This document shows, in pieces, positions 8,006 through 16,975 of a DNA stretch of 64,000 bases. The stretch comes from DATKMK01 sp035541895 (lineage in GTDB: Bacteria; Desulfobacterota; Binatia; HRBIN30; JACQVA1): assembly GCA_035541895.1 (NCBI GenBank), contig DATKMK010000122.1, positions 115,261 to 179,260 of the forward strand. The letters are read 5' to 3'. Position numbers and translations under genes: made by a program. The notes below the pieces were generated by a model. The model searched no databases and was not told the origin of the DNA. It saw nothing but the letters and a program-made list of their open reading frames with translations. Positions within the stretch are counted from its first letter, which is position 1. Each line of letters begins with the position of its first letter.

Positions 8006-9319
8006 GTGAAAGTCTGCGTCATCGGCACGGGATATGTCGGTCTGGTGGCGGGCACCTGCTTCGCCGAGAGCGGGAACGACGTGGTCTGCGTGGACATCGA
8101 CGAGGGCAAGATCGCACGGCTGCGCGAAGGCCAGGTGCCGATCTACGAACCCGGTCTCGAGGAGCTGATCAAGCGCAACGTCGCCGAAAAGCGGCTGGCA
8201 TTCACGACCGATCTGGCGACCGCGGTGCGCCAATCGCTCATCTGCTTCATCGCCGTCGGCACGCCGCCCGGCGAAGACGGGAGCGCCGATTTGCACGCCG
8301 TCATGCGCGTGGCGGCGGAGATCGCCGAGGCGATGGACGGGTACAAGGTCATCGTCGACAAGAGTACGGTGCCGGTAGGAACCGCCGAGCGCGTGCGCCA
8401 GGTCATCGCCTCGCGTACCACGCATCCGTTCGATGTCGTTTCGAATCCCGAGTTCCTCAAGGAAGGCGCGGCAGTCGAGGACTTCATGAAGCCCGACCGC
8501 GTGGTCATCGGCGGGAGCAGCGACAAGCCGATCGACCTGATGAAGGAGCTGTACGGGCCCTTCGTGCGCAACGAGAACCCGATCATCGTCATGAGCGCCG
8601 CCAGCGCCGAAATGACGAAGTACGCGGGCAACGCCATGCTCGCGGCGCGCATCTCGTTGATGAACGAGTTGGCAAACCTGTGCGAGCGCGTCGGCGCCGA
8701 CGTCAGCGACGTGCGGCGCGGTATCGGTTCCGACAAGCGCATCGGGCAACACTTCCTCTTCCCGGGCGTCGGCTACGGTGGGTCATGCTTTCCGAAAGAC
8801 GTGAAGGCCGTGATCCGCACCGCCGCCGAGCAGGGGCTGGACTTCGAAATGCTGAAGGCCGTCGAGGCGGTCAACGAGCGCCAGAAGCGCACGCTGGTGA
8901 CCAAGGTGATGCAGCACTTCGGCGAATACCTGCGCGGGATGAAGTTCGCCGTGTGGGGCCTCGCCTTCAAGCCGCGCACCGACGACATGCGCGAGGCGCC
9001 GTCGGTGACGGTGATCGAAGCGCTGCTGAAAGCCGGGGCGGAAGTGCACGCGCACGATCCCGAGGCGCTGGCCGAGGCCAAACGCACCTTCGGCGATCGC
9101 GTGCACTATCATCGGGTCAACTACGACACGCTCGCCGGCGCGGATGCGCTGCTGATCATGACCGAGTGGAACGAGTTCCGTCGTCCCGATTTCGAGCGCA
9201 TGCGGAGCCTGCTGAAGCATCCGGTCATCTTCGACGGCCGCAATCTCTACGAGCCGGCGGAGATGCGGCAGCACGGCTTCACTTACTATTCGGTCGGGCG
9301 GCGGGTGGTCACGCCGTGA
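8006..9319 (+). CDS. ugd: UDP-glucose 6-dehydrogenase
   Basis: The 437-residue protein starts with the NAD-binding loop VCVIGTGYVGLVAGTCFAE. The catalytic Cys is in GVGYGGSCFPKDVKA (about residue 260), with the conserved Lys and Asp beside it. The C-terminal UDP-binding domain contains FAVWGLAFKPRTDDMREAPS. It oxidises UDP-glucose to UDP-glucuronate using two NAD+. The next gene, which overlaps by 4 bases, decarboxylates that product. ATG start after GGGAGAAGTGAGG. Its likely use is exopolysaccharide or lipopolysaccharide precursor supply. Confidence 0.95.
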   Translation: MKVCVIGTGYVGLVAGTCFAESGNDVVCVDIDEGKIARLREGQVPIYEPGLEELIKRNVAEKRLAFTTDLATAVRQSLICFIAVGTPPGEDGSADLHAVMRVAAEIAEAMDGYKVIVDKSTVPVGTAERVRQVIASRTTHPFDVVSNPEFLKEGAAVEDFMKPDRVVIGGSSDKPIDLMKELYGPFVRNENPIIVMSAASAEMTKYAGNAMLAARISLMNELANLCERVGADVSDVRRGIGSDKRIGQHFLFPGVGYGGSCFPKDVKAVIRTAAEQGLDFEMLKAVEAVNERQKRTLVTKVMQHFGEYLRGMKFAVWGLAFKPRTDDMREAPSVTVIEALLKAGAEVHAHDPEALAEAKRTFGDRVHYHRVNYDTLAGADALLIMTEWNEFRRPDFERMRSLLKHPVIFDGRNLYEPAEMRQHGFTYYSVGRRVVTP

Positions 9320-10281
9320 AGCCGCAGCGCATCTTGATAACCGGCGGCGCCGGCTTCATCGGGTCGCATCTCGCCGATCGGCTGCTGGCCGAGGGGCACA
9401 CGGTGATCGCGATCGATAACCTCTCCACCGGCCATCCGCGCAACATCGCGCACTTGATGGGGCACGAACGCTTCAGCTTCATTCGCCACAACGTGGTGGA
9501 GTTCGTGTATGTCGACGGCCCGCTCGATGCGATCCTCCACCTCGCGTCGTTGCCGAGTCCGGTCGACTACCTGCAACATCCGATTCCGACGCTCAAGGTC
9601 GGCGCGCTCGGCACGCACAAGGCGCTGGGCTTGGCGCGCGCCAAGGGCTCGCGCTTTCTGCTCGCGTCGACGTCGGAAGTCTACGGCGATCCGCAAGTGC
9701 ACCCGCAGCCCGAGACCTACTGGGGCAACGTCAACCCGATCGGACCGCGCGGGGTGTACGACGAGTCGAAGCGCTTCGCGGAATCGATGACGATGGCGTA
9801 CCATCGCTATCACGGCATCGACACGCGCATCTGCCGCATCTTCAACACCTACGGCCCCCGCATGCGCGCCGACGACGGCCGCGTCGTCACCAACTTCATC
9901 GCGCAGGCGCTGCGCGGCCAACCCATCACGGTGTACGACGACGGGGCACGGACGCGCAGCTTTTGCTTCGTCAGCGATCTCGTCGACGGCATCGTGCGCT
10001 TGGTGGCCAGCGACGAGAACGAACCGGTCAATCTCGGCAATCCGAAGGAGATGACCGTCCTCGCGTTTGCCGAGACGGTAAAGAAGCTGACCGGCAGCAA
10101 GTCCGAGATCGTCTTCGTGACGCCTCAAGACGAACGAACCAAGGACGACCCGCACATTCGTCAGCCCGACATCAGCAAGGCGCGGCGCGTCCTGGGTTGG
10201 GAGCCGACCGTGTCGCTGGAAGAAGGCCTCGCGCGAACGATCGAATACTTTCGCACGCTGCTCGAGCAGGAGCGGGCATGA
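9316..10281 (+). CDS. UDP-glucuronate decarboxylase (UDP-xylose synthase)-like SDR protein
   Basis: The 321-residue extended short-chain dehydrogenase begins RILITGGAGFIGSHLADRLL. ILHLASLPSPVDYLQHP resembles the UXS hallmark HLASPASPxxY. The catalytic Ser/Thr and Tyr-Lys are in LASTSEVYGDP and YDESKRFAE. UXS turns UDP-glucuronate into UDP-xylose with bound NAD+. The GTG start overlaps the ugd stop (GTGA), giving direct translational coupling to the gene that makes its substrate. A dTDP-glucose dehydratase-like function is less likely, given the UXS motifs and the neighbour. Confidence 0.88.
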   Translation: MKPQRILITGGAGFIGSHLADRLLAEGHTVIAIDNLSTGHPRNIAHLMGHERFSFIRHNVVEFVYVDGPLDAILHLASLPSPVDYLQHPIPTLKVGALGTHKALGLARAKGSRFLLASTSEVYGDPQVHPQPETYWGNVNPIGPRGVYDESKRFAESMTMAYHRYHGIDTRICRIFNTYGPRMRADDGRVVTNFIAQALRGQPITVYDDGARTRSFCFVSDLVDGIVRLVASDENEPVNLGNPKEMTVLAFAETVKKLTGSKSEIVFVTPQDERTKDDPHIRQPDISKARRVLGWEPTVSLEEGLARTIEYFRTLLEQERA

Positions 10282-11201
10282 AGATCCTAGTCACTGGCGG
10301 CGCCGGCTTCATCGCGTCGCACATCGTCGACGGCTACATCGCGGCGGGTCACGAAGTGGTCGTCATCGACGATCTCTCATCGGGCAAACGCGACAACGTG
10401 AATCCGAAGGCACGCTTCGTCCAGCTCGACATACAAGATCCGGCGGTGGGCGAGGTGTTCGCACGGGAGCGACCCGAGGTGCTCAATCATCATGCGGCGC
10501 AGATGGATGTGCGTCGCTCCGTCGCCGATCCGGTCTTCGACGCCCGCGTCAACCTCATCGGATTGCTGAATCTCATGGAGCACGGCCGCCGCAACGGACT
10601 GCGGCGGGTGATCTTCGCGTCGAGCGGCGGGACGGTGTACGGCGAGCAGGAGACCTTTCCCGCGCCGGAGACTCATCCACTGGCACCGGTGAGTCCCTAC
10701 GGGGTCGCGAAGTTGGCGAGCGAGCGCTACTTGTACTACTACGCGACCGAGTACCGCATCCCCTATCTCGCGTGTCGCTACGCCAATGTGTACGGGCCGC
10801 GGCAGAACCCGCACGGCGAAGCCGGCGTGATCGCCATCTTCACCGAGAAGTTGCTGCGCGGCGAGCAGCCGATCATCAACGGCGACGGCAAGCAGACCCG
10901 CGACTACGTCTTCGTCGCCGATCTCGTCCGCGCCAACGTGGCCGCGCTGGCCAGTGACTACACCGGCGCGCTCAACTTCGGCAACGGCATCGAAACCGAC
11001 GTGAACACCCTGTACCAACATCTCGTGCCGTTGTGCGGCCCACCGCGCCCCGAGCAACACGGTCCGGCCAAGCCGGGGGAGCAGCGTCGCAGCGTGGTCG
11101 ATGCGTCGGCCGCCGGGCGCGTGCTCAATTGGCGGCCGGAAGTCTCGCTGGCCGACGGCTTGCGCCAGACGGTCGAGTGGTTCCGCGCGCGGAAATCGTA
11201 G
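10278..11201 (+). CDS. NAD-dependent UDP-sugar 4-epimerase (GalE-like)
   Basis: The 307-residue extended SDR begins MKILVTGGAGFIASHIVDGY. The catalytic residues are in FASSGGTVYGEQ and SPYGVAKLASERYL (YxxxK). The substrate-recognition stretch includes RYANVYGPRQNPHGEAG, common to GalE-like UDP-glucose or UDP-glucuronate 4-epimerases. ATGA overlap with the preceding decarboxylase gene makes it the third gene of a nucleotide-sugar operon. The exact sugar epimerised cannot be told from the sequence; UDP-glucose, UDP-xylose and UDP-glucuronate are all possible. Confidence 0.85.
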   Translation: MKILVTGGAGFIASHIVDGYIAAGHEVVVIDDLSSGKRDNVNPKARFVQLDIQDPAVGEVFARERPEVLNHHAAQMDVRRSVADPVFDARVNLIGLLNLMEHGRRNGLRRVIFASSGGTVYGEQETFPAPETHPLAPVSPYGVAKLASERYLYYYATEYRIPYLACRYANVYGPRQNPHGEAGVIAIFTEKLLRGEQPIINGDGKQTRDYVFVADLVRANVAALASDYTGALNFGNGIETDVNTLYQHLVPLCGPPRPEQHGPAKPGEQRRSVVDASAAGRVLNWRPEVSLADGLRQTVEWFRARKS

Positions 11202-11278
11202 CCGCGCCCGCACCGGGCGTCGGGTCTTGGCGCCGGCTGGTCCGATAGAATACCGAGCCTCAGCGGTTGTCGTTGCTC

Positions 11279-13078
11279 ATGGATCTTCGTTTCATCCGCA
11301 ATTTTTCCATCATCGCGCATATCGATCACGGCAAGTCGACGCTCGCCGATCGCTTGCTCGAATTCACCGGCGCGATCAGCGAGCGCGAGCGCCAGGCGCA
11401 GATCCTCGACAGCATGGACCTCGAACGCGAACGCGGCATCACCATCAAGGCGAGCGCGGTCCGCTTGCGCCATCGCGCCCGCGACGGCCAGGAGTACGTG
11501 CTCAACCTGATCGATACGCCGGGACACGTCGACTTCTCGTATGAAGTCTCGCGTAGTTTGGCGGCGTGCGAGGGCGCGTTGCTGGTCGTCGATGCGGCGC
11601 AAGGCGTTGAAGCGCAGACAGTGGCCAACGCCTATCTGGCGATCGACAACAATCTGACCGTCGTTCCGGTGCTCAACAAGATCGACTTGCCGAGCGCGGA
11701 GCCCGAGCGGGTGAAGGCCGAGATCGAAGAGATCATCGGGCTCGATGCGCATGACGCCGTCCTGGCTAGCGCCAAAGGCGGGATCGGGACCGAAGACGTG
11801 CTCGAAGCGATCGTGCACCGCATCCCGCCGCCGTCGGGCGATCCGGGCGCGCCGCTCAAGGCGCTCCTCTTCGACAGTTGGTTCGATCCCTACCACGGCG
11901 CGGTGGTGTTGGTGCGCATGTTCGACGGCCGAGTCGCGACCGGGACGCGGATTCGTATGATGACCACCGGTGCCGAGTTCGAAGTGACCCGCGTCGGCGT
12001 TTTCGCACCGCGGGCGACACAGGTGGACGAACTCGCAGCCGGCCAAGTCGGCTTCATCATGGCGGCGATCAAGGATATCCGGCAAACCAGCATCGGCGAT
12101 ACGGTCACCGAAGCCAGTCGACCAACGGCGGGGCCGCTGCCGGGCTTCAAGGCCGTGAAGCCGATGGTGTTCAGTGGCTTGTACCCGGCGGACACCACGC
12201 AGTACGGCGCGCTGCGCGACGCGGTCGAAAAGTTGCGGCTCAACGATTCGTCGTTCACCTACGAACCCGAGACCTCGGTGGCGTTGGGGTTCGGCTTTCG
12301 CTGCGGCTTCCTCGGCCTCTTGCACATGGACGTGATTCGCGAGCGCTTGGAACGGGAGTTCGATCTGGTGTTGATCACCACGGCGCCGACCGTCGCATAT
12401 CGCGTCACCACCGTCACCGGTGAGCTGATGATGGTCGACAGCCCGGTCAAACTCCCCGAAGCCCAGAGCATCGCGACCTTTGAAGAGCCGTTCATCTTGG
12501 CAACGGTGCACGTGCCGGAAGCGTATCTCGGTGCGGTGCTCAAGTTGTGCGAGGAGAAGCGCGGGCGGCAACGGGAACTGAAGTTCTTCGGCCGGGGTCG
12601 CGCCGCGGTGGTGTACGAGTTGCCGTTGAACGAGATCGTGCTCGACTTTTACGATCGTTTGAAGTCGGCGACTAAGGGGTACGCCTCGCTCGACTATGAA
12701 TTCCTCGAGCTGCGTCCCGGCGATCTGATCAAGCTCGATGTGCGCATCAACGGCGAGACGGTCGATGCGCTGTCGCTGATCGTACACCGAGACCGCGCCT
12801 ATCAGCGTGGACGCGAGTTGGCGGAGAAGATGAAGGAGCTGATCCCGCAGCAGATGTTCGAGGTGATCATTCAAGCGGCGATCGGCAGCAAGATCATCGC
12901 CCGCGAGACGGTGCGCGCGCTGCGTAAGAATGTCACCGCGAAGTGCTACGGCGGCGACATCACTCGCAAACGCAAGCTGTTGGAGAAGCAGAAGGAAGGC
13001 AAGAAGCGCATGAAGCAGGTCGGACGGGTGGAGATCCCGCCCGAAGCCTTCCTCGCGGTTCTCAAGGTGGAAGCGTAA
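11279..13078 (+). CDS. lepA: Elongation factor 4 (LepA), ribosomal back-translocase GTPase
   Basis: The 599-residue GTPase has G1 IIAHIDHGKSTLADRLLE, G3 DTPGHVDFSYEV and G4 VLNKIDLP. The C-terminal half has the LepA-specific end with TAKCYGGDITRKRKLLEKQK. EF4 acts on stalled ribosomes and in initiation. ATG 11279 matches the conserved N-terminus MDLRFIRNFSII; a TTG at 11267 would add four residues. A -10-like TAGAAT at 11246-11251 lies suitably upstream but has no well-spaced -35. The signal peptidase gene follows, a common arrangement. Confidence 0.96.
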   Translation: MDLRFIRNFSIIAHIDHGKSTLADRLLEFTGAISERERQAQILDSMDLERERGITIKASAVRLRHRARDGQEYVLNLIDTPGHVDFSYEVSRSLAACEGALLVVDAAQGVEAQTVANAYLAIDNNLTVVPVLNKIDLPSAEPERVKAEIEEIIGLDAHDAVLASAKGGIGTEDVLEAIVHRIPPPSGDPGAPLKALLFDSWFDPYHGAVVLVRMFDGRVATGTRIRMMTTGAEFEVTRVGVFAPRATQVDELAAGQVGFIMAAIKDIRQTSIGDTVTEASRPTAGPLPGFKAVKPMVFSGLYPADTTQYGALRDAVEKLRLNDSSFTYEPETSVALGFGFRCGFLGLLHMDVIRERLEREFDLVLITTAPTVAYRVTTVTGELMMVDSPVKLPEAQSIATFEEPFILATVHVPEAYLGAVLKLCEEKRGRQRELKFFGRGRAAVVYELPLNEIVLDFYDRLKSATKGYASLDYEFLELRPGDLIKLDVRINGETVDALSLIVHRDRAYQRGRELAEKMKELIPQQMFEVIIQAAIGSKIIARETVRALRKNVTAKCYGGDITRKRKLLEKQKEGKKRMKQVGRVEIPPEAFLAVLKVEA

Positions 13079-13117
13079 GCGCGAATCGTCTATGAAAGGC
13101 CCTCGTTTTCGAGACGC

Positions 13118-13828
13118 ATGCATTGGAGGCACGACCCCGGCGTGGAACCCTCGCCCTCACTGACCGTCGATTCGACCGTCGCCGTGCCGGCGCGTCTCGC
13201 GGCCAAGTCGACCCTGCGCGAGTACTTCGAAGCGTTGGGCGTCGCGCTGCTGGTCGCGCTGTTCGTTCGCACCTTCGCGGTTCAGGCGTTCAAGATCCCC
13301 TCGGGCTCGATGCTGCCGACGCTCCAGATCGGGGACCATATTTTAGTGAATAAACTCGCCTATGGTTTGCGTGTGCCCGTACCGCACTGGTCCAACTGGG
13401 ATAGCGACGGCAAGGTCCTGGTGCGCTTTGGCTTGCCGCAGCCGGGGGATGTGATCGTCTTCGTGTATCCGGCGGATCGCAGCAAAGACTTCATCAAGCG
13501 AGTCGTGGGATTACCCGGCGACGTGGTGGAGATTCGTCACAAGCGTGTGTTCGTCAACGGGGTCCCTCGCGATGACCCGCATGCGTACTTCGCTGACGGC
13601 TTCAACGAGGTGACCGGAGGAACGCCGCGCGACGAGCTGGCCGCATTCGCGGTGCCCCCGGGTCATCTCTTCGTCATGGGCGACAACCGCGATCGCAGTT
13701 ACGACAGTCGGTTCTGGGGCTTCGTGCCGCTGGAGGACATCAAAGGAAAGGCATTCGTGATCTACTGGTCGTGGGACGGGCAAGATCGCTGGGTGCGTTG
13801 GGAGCGTCTTGGCGACCGGGTGAACTAA
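13118..13828 (+). CDS. lepB: Signal peptidase I
   Basis: The 236-residue protein has one N-terminal membrane segment (about residues 37-55, ALGVALLVALFVRTFAVQ). The catalytic Ser is in KIPSGSMLPTLQIGDHILVNK and the general-base Lys in SKDFIKRVVGLPGD. MGDNRDRSYDSRFWGFVP is the conserved box E. It removes signal peptides from exported pre-proteins at the inner membrane. The start could be ATG 13118 or GTG 13142; GGAGG at 13125-13129 suits the latter. Location after lepA is conserved in many bacteria. The next gene encodes a signal-peptide-bearing secreted protein. Confidence 0.94.
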   Translation: MHWRHDPGVEPSPSLTVDSTVAVPARLAAKSTLREYFEALGVALLVALFVRTFAVQAFKIPSGSMLPTLQIGDHILVNKLAYGLRVPVPHWSNWDSDGKVLVRFGLPQPGDVIVFVYPADRSKDFIKRVVGLPGDVVEIRHKRVFVNGVPRDDPHAYFADGFNEVTGGTPRDELAAFAVPPGHLFVMGDNRDRSYDSRFWGFVPLEDIKGKAFVIYWSWDGQDRWVRWERLGDRVN

Positions 13829-13854
13829 CCCGGTTGGGGGAAGAGGAGGATCAC

Positions 13855-16425
13855 ATGCGAGCCGTGTGCGCGCGAATGACGTTGGTGGGACTGCTGTGGC
13901 CGTCCCTGGTGCTGGCACAGGTGCCGGTGTTCGATACTGCGATGTCGACGTCGGTCGGGGGTAATCCCGTGGCAGTTGCCGTGGGGGACGCGGACGGTGA
14001 CGGCCACCTCGATGTGGTGACGGCCAACTTCGATACCGCCAACGTGTCGCTGCTCTTCGGAGATGGGAGCGGTGAACTGTTCAACGGCGGCAATTTCGCC
14101 GCCGGGACGGTGCCTGGTGGCCTGGCGATGGGATTGTTCAACGGTGACGACGTACCCGATCTGATCGTCTCAAACGCGAACGTCGCGCAGTTGTCGTTCC
14201 TTCAAGGCACACGCAATCCCGACGACTGTCCGCAGGGGCAACCGGCATGTTTCATCCTAACCGGTGATCCGATTCAATTGCCCGGCTATTGCAGCGGCGA
14301 CCCGACTCAGGGTTGCGACCCGACGATTCTCGACGCGCAGCATCGCGATCAGTGCACGTTGGCCGGCAAGGGCGTCTGTAACGCCGTCGGGGGACCGGGA
14401 GGGATCGCCGTCGGCAACTTGAACGGCGATGCCTTCCTCGATCTCGCCGTCGCTGCCGAGGGCAACGGCGACGGTGACGGAACTCTCAGTATTCTTTTCG
14501 GGAAGGGGGACGGAACCTTCGACGCCCAACCCGCGCTCGCGGCGGGGTCCGGGACGATGAAGGCGGTGATTGCGGATTTCAACGGGGACAACAAGAACGA
14601 CGTTGCGGTGATCAACGCCAAGGGGAACAGCGTCACCGTTTTCCTCGGTGACGGTGCGGGACATTTCGGCACGGCACTGACCTCAGCGATCGGGGTGTCG
14701 CCGTCGGGCGTTGCCGCGGGCGATTTTGACGAGGACTCCCAAACGGATCTGGCAGTGACCTACGTCTCCGCGAGCGGTGAGGGAATCCTGCTGCTCAAGG
14801 GGGACGGCCACGGAAACTTCGCAACCGCTGGAACCTTCGTGGCGGGCGCGTTCCCGTCGGATATTGTTGCCGCCGATCTGAACCGCGACCACCACTTGGA
14901 TCTCATCGCCAGCAACAAGCGCAGCGCCGATACCAGCGTGCTGTTCGGCGACGGTCACGGCGGTTTCAGTCGTGCCCGCACCTTCGTCACCAACGGTGAT
15001 CCGCTCACCGTGGGGGTCGCCGATCTCAACGAGGACGGCTTCCCCGATGTCTTGACCGGCGACGGGTTGGGCCAACAACAGGGGGACCTCGCGGTACTGT
15101 TGAACGAGCAGAACACGCGGTTTGTCGGCGTCGAGGACTTTCACGTTGGAGGTGCCGTCACCGCGGTTGTGGCCGGCGATGTCAACGATGATTCGCTCCC
15201 GGACGCGGCGGTGGCACTCGATCCCATGACCGTGCGCATCTATCTGGCGGCAACGCTCGGCGATTTCGTCGTCGCCGGCGATCTCCATGTCGGCGATACC
15301 CCGCGGGCGCTCAATTTCGGCGATTTCAACCGCGACGGTGAGCTCGATCTCGCGGTCGTCAGCTCGGGCTCCGACACCGCCACCTCCAGCACGCTCTCGT
15401 TGTTCCTGGGCAAGGGGAACGGCACCTTCAACGACGCCCTCACGACCACAACCACCGCGCGGGCGGTGGCCAGCGTCGTGGGGGACTTCGACAACAACCG
15501 TATTCCCGACGTTGCGGTGGTCTCACTCGGCAATCCCGGTGTGGTGTCGATTCTGCTCGGTAACGGCAACGGCACGTTCCGGGCAGGCGGAACGATCAAC
15601 GTGGGCGATACGCCGTTGGCGATCGCGACCGGATCGTTCAACGGCGACGCCTTCCAAGATCTCCTCGTTGCCAACAGCGTGTCGAACGACGTGTCGGTGC
15701 TGCTCGGAAACGGCGACGGCACGGTTCGCAGTGGAGGATTGGTTGGGACAGGAAACGGGCCGGTTGGGATCGCGGTGTTCGATGTGAACCGCGATGGATT
15801 CGACGACTTCGCCGTCGCCCAGAGTACGGCGCAGAACGTGTTCGTGTACACGGGCGACGGGACGGGCACCTTCAAGGCGTCGTCGGCGTGTCAGCAACCG
15901 ACCGGCTGTACGGTTGGCAACAGCCCCAGCGGTCTGGTGGCGCGCGACTTCAACGGCGATGGTCGTCCCGACTTGGCGGTCTCGAACCAAGTCTCGAATA
16001 CCGTGTCGTTGCTCACGAGTTCGAACACCGGCCGCTTATCGCGTACGGCCGAAATCGTCATCAGCCGCCAACCCAAGGCGATTACCGGCGCTGACTTCAC
16101 GGGCGGAGGAAACTACGACGTCTTGACCGGCAACTCCTCCACCGCGCTCAACCTCTCGCGGCTGACGAATTCGGGAGGGACCGCGGTGCTGCGCGGCGAC
16201 GGCAATGGTGACGGCCGCGTCGGCGCCGCCGACCTGATTGCCGCGGTGCTGGAAGTGAGCGACGGCGATACCACGCGGCCGGAAGATGTCGGGCGCCTCG
16301 GCTACATGCCGAGCCCGTGCGTGAACGGGGTCTGCGGAGGCCGCGGCGTCGATGCGAATGGCGACGGGATCGTCACGCCGCAGGACATCCGCGCCACGGC
16401 GATCCGCATCTTCATCGGGAGCTAG
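13855..16425 (+). CDS. Secreted FG-GAP/VCBS repeat protein with C-terminal dockerin-like EF motifs
   Basis: The 856-residue protein has a signal peptide (RMTLVGLLWPSLVLAQ) and a strong ribosome site (GAGGAGG) before ATG 13855. About fourteen FG-GAP-like units run to residue about 775, each with a calcium-loop core such as VAVGDADGDGHLDVV, AVIADFNGDNKNDVAV or LVARDFNGDGRPDLAV. The repeats should form a beta-propeller or stacked adhesion surface outside the cell. A Cys-containing insert (residues about 120-175, six or more Cys) interrupts the repeats. The C-terminus has two dockerin-type loops, GDGNGDGRVGAADLIAAVLE and GVDANGDGIVTPQDIRATAI. No catalytic domain is visible, so a surface or matrix binding role is the best guess. 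Confidence 0.85.
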   Translation: MRAVCARMTLVGLLWPSLVLAQVPVFDTAMSTSVGGNPVAVAVGDADGDGHLDVVTANFDTANVSLLFGDGSGELFNGGNFAAGTVPGGLAMGLFNGDDVPDLIVSNANVAQLSFLQGTRNPDDCPQGQPACFILTGDPIQLPGYCSGDPTQGCDPTILDAQHRDQCTLAGKGVCNAVGGPGGIAVGNLNGDAFLDLAVAAEGNGDGDGTLSILFGKGDGTFDAQPALAAGSGTMKAVIADFNGDNKNDVAVINAKGNSVTVFLGDGAGHFGTALTSAIGVSPSGVAAGDFDEDSQTDLAVTYVSASGEGILLLKGDGHGNFATAGTFVAGAFPSDIVAADLNRDHHLDLIASNKRSADTSVLFGDGHGGFSRARTFVTNGDPLTVGVADLNEDGFPDVLTGDGLGQQQGDLAVLLNEQNTRFVGVEDFHVGGAVTAVVAGDVNDDSLPDAAVALDPMTVRIYLAATLGDFVVAGDLHVGDTPRALNFGDFNRDGELDLAVVSSGSDTATSSTLSLFLGKGNGTFNDALTTTTTARAVASVVGDFDNNRIPDVAVVSLGNPGVVSILLGNGNGTFRAGGTINVGDTPLAIATGSFNGDAFQDLLVANSVSNDVSVLLGNGDGTVRSGGLVGTGNGPVGIAVFDVNRDGFDDFAVAQSTAQNVFVYTGDGTGTFKASSACQQPTGCTVGNSPSGLVARDFNGDGRPDLAVSNQVSNTVSLLTSSNTGRLSRTAEIVISRQPKAITGADFTGGGNYDVLTGNSSTALNLSRLTNSGGTAVLRGDGNGDGRVGAADLIAAVLEVSDGDTTRPEDVGRLGYMPSPCVNGVCGGRGVDANGDGIVTPQDIRATAIRIFIGS

Positions 16426-16427
16426 TT

Positions 16428-16862
16428 GTGGCCACCGAAGCCGACCTCCAGCGCGATCTCACCGCCGCGATGAAGGCGCGTGAGACGAACAAGGTCATGG
16501 TGCTGCGCAGTCTGATCGCAGCGGGCAAGAACCTCAAGGTCGACAAGCAAGTCCGCGAGCTGCCGGAAGCCGAGATCAGTGCGCTGGTGCGCAAGGAGAT
16601 CAACAAGCGCATCGAGGCCGCCGACTTTGCCGCCAAAGGCGAGCGCCCGGAGTTGGTCGAACAGAACCGGGCCGAACAAGCGATTCTCGAAGCCTACCTG
16701 CCGGCTCAACTGACTGCGGAACGGCTCGAAGGAATCATTCGTGAGCTCGCCGACGAATTGGGCGGCGCGGCGATCGGGCCGATCATGGCGAAGCTCAAGG
16801 AACGCTATCCCGGTCAATACGACGGCAAGCTCGCCAGCGCGATCGCACGCAAGCTAGCATGA
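16428..16862 (+). CDS. yqeY: GatB/YqeY domain protein
   Basis: The 144-residue protein covers the whole YqeY family: an N-terminal helical part (ATEADLQRDLTAAMKARE) with NKVMVLRSLIAAGKN, and a C-terminal tail-like domain containing EAYLPAQLTAERLEGIIREL and KERYPGQYDGKLASAIARK. The C-terminal part resembles the tRNA-binding tail of GatB amidotransferase. The function of the free-standing protein is not settled. GTG start, 2 bases after the stop of the FG-GAP gene, so it is probably co-transcribed with it. Confidence 0.9.
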   Translation: MATEADLQRDLTAAMKARETNKVMVLRSLIAAGKNLKVDKQVRELPEAEISALVRKEINKRIEAADFAAKGERPELVEQNRAEQAILEAYLPAQLTAERLEGIIRELADELGGAAIGPIMAKLKERYPGQYDGKLASAIARKLA

Positions 16863-16885
16863 CCATCCGGGTCGCACGCGAATTG

Positions 16886-16914
16886 TTGACTTAGCCGTCA
16901 CCGTCGACGACACT
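16886..16914 (+). promoter_or_regulatory. Candidate promoter for the secreted protein gene at 16976
   Basis: TTGACT at 16886-16891 and GACACT at 16909-16914 are 17 bp apart. The -35 is good, the -10 weak. It lies in the 113-bp gap after yqeY. Confidence 0.3.
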
Positions 16915-16975
16915 CGCCGCGTCTTCTTGCACCGATTCGCGCCGCCCGCGTGGCGTCGCAAAAAAGGGGGGCTCG

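Noticed and set aside
8680..9315. Early in-frame start for the UDP-glucuronate decarboxylase
   Set aside because: That part lies inside ugd in another frame and is Arg-rich nonsense; the family start and the GTGA junction fix the start at 9316.
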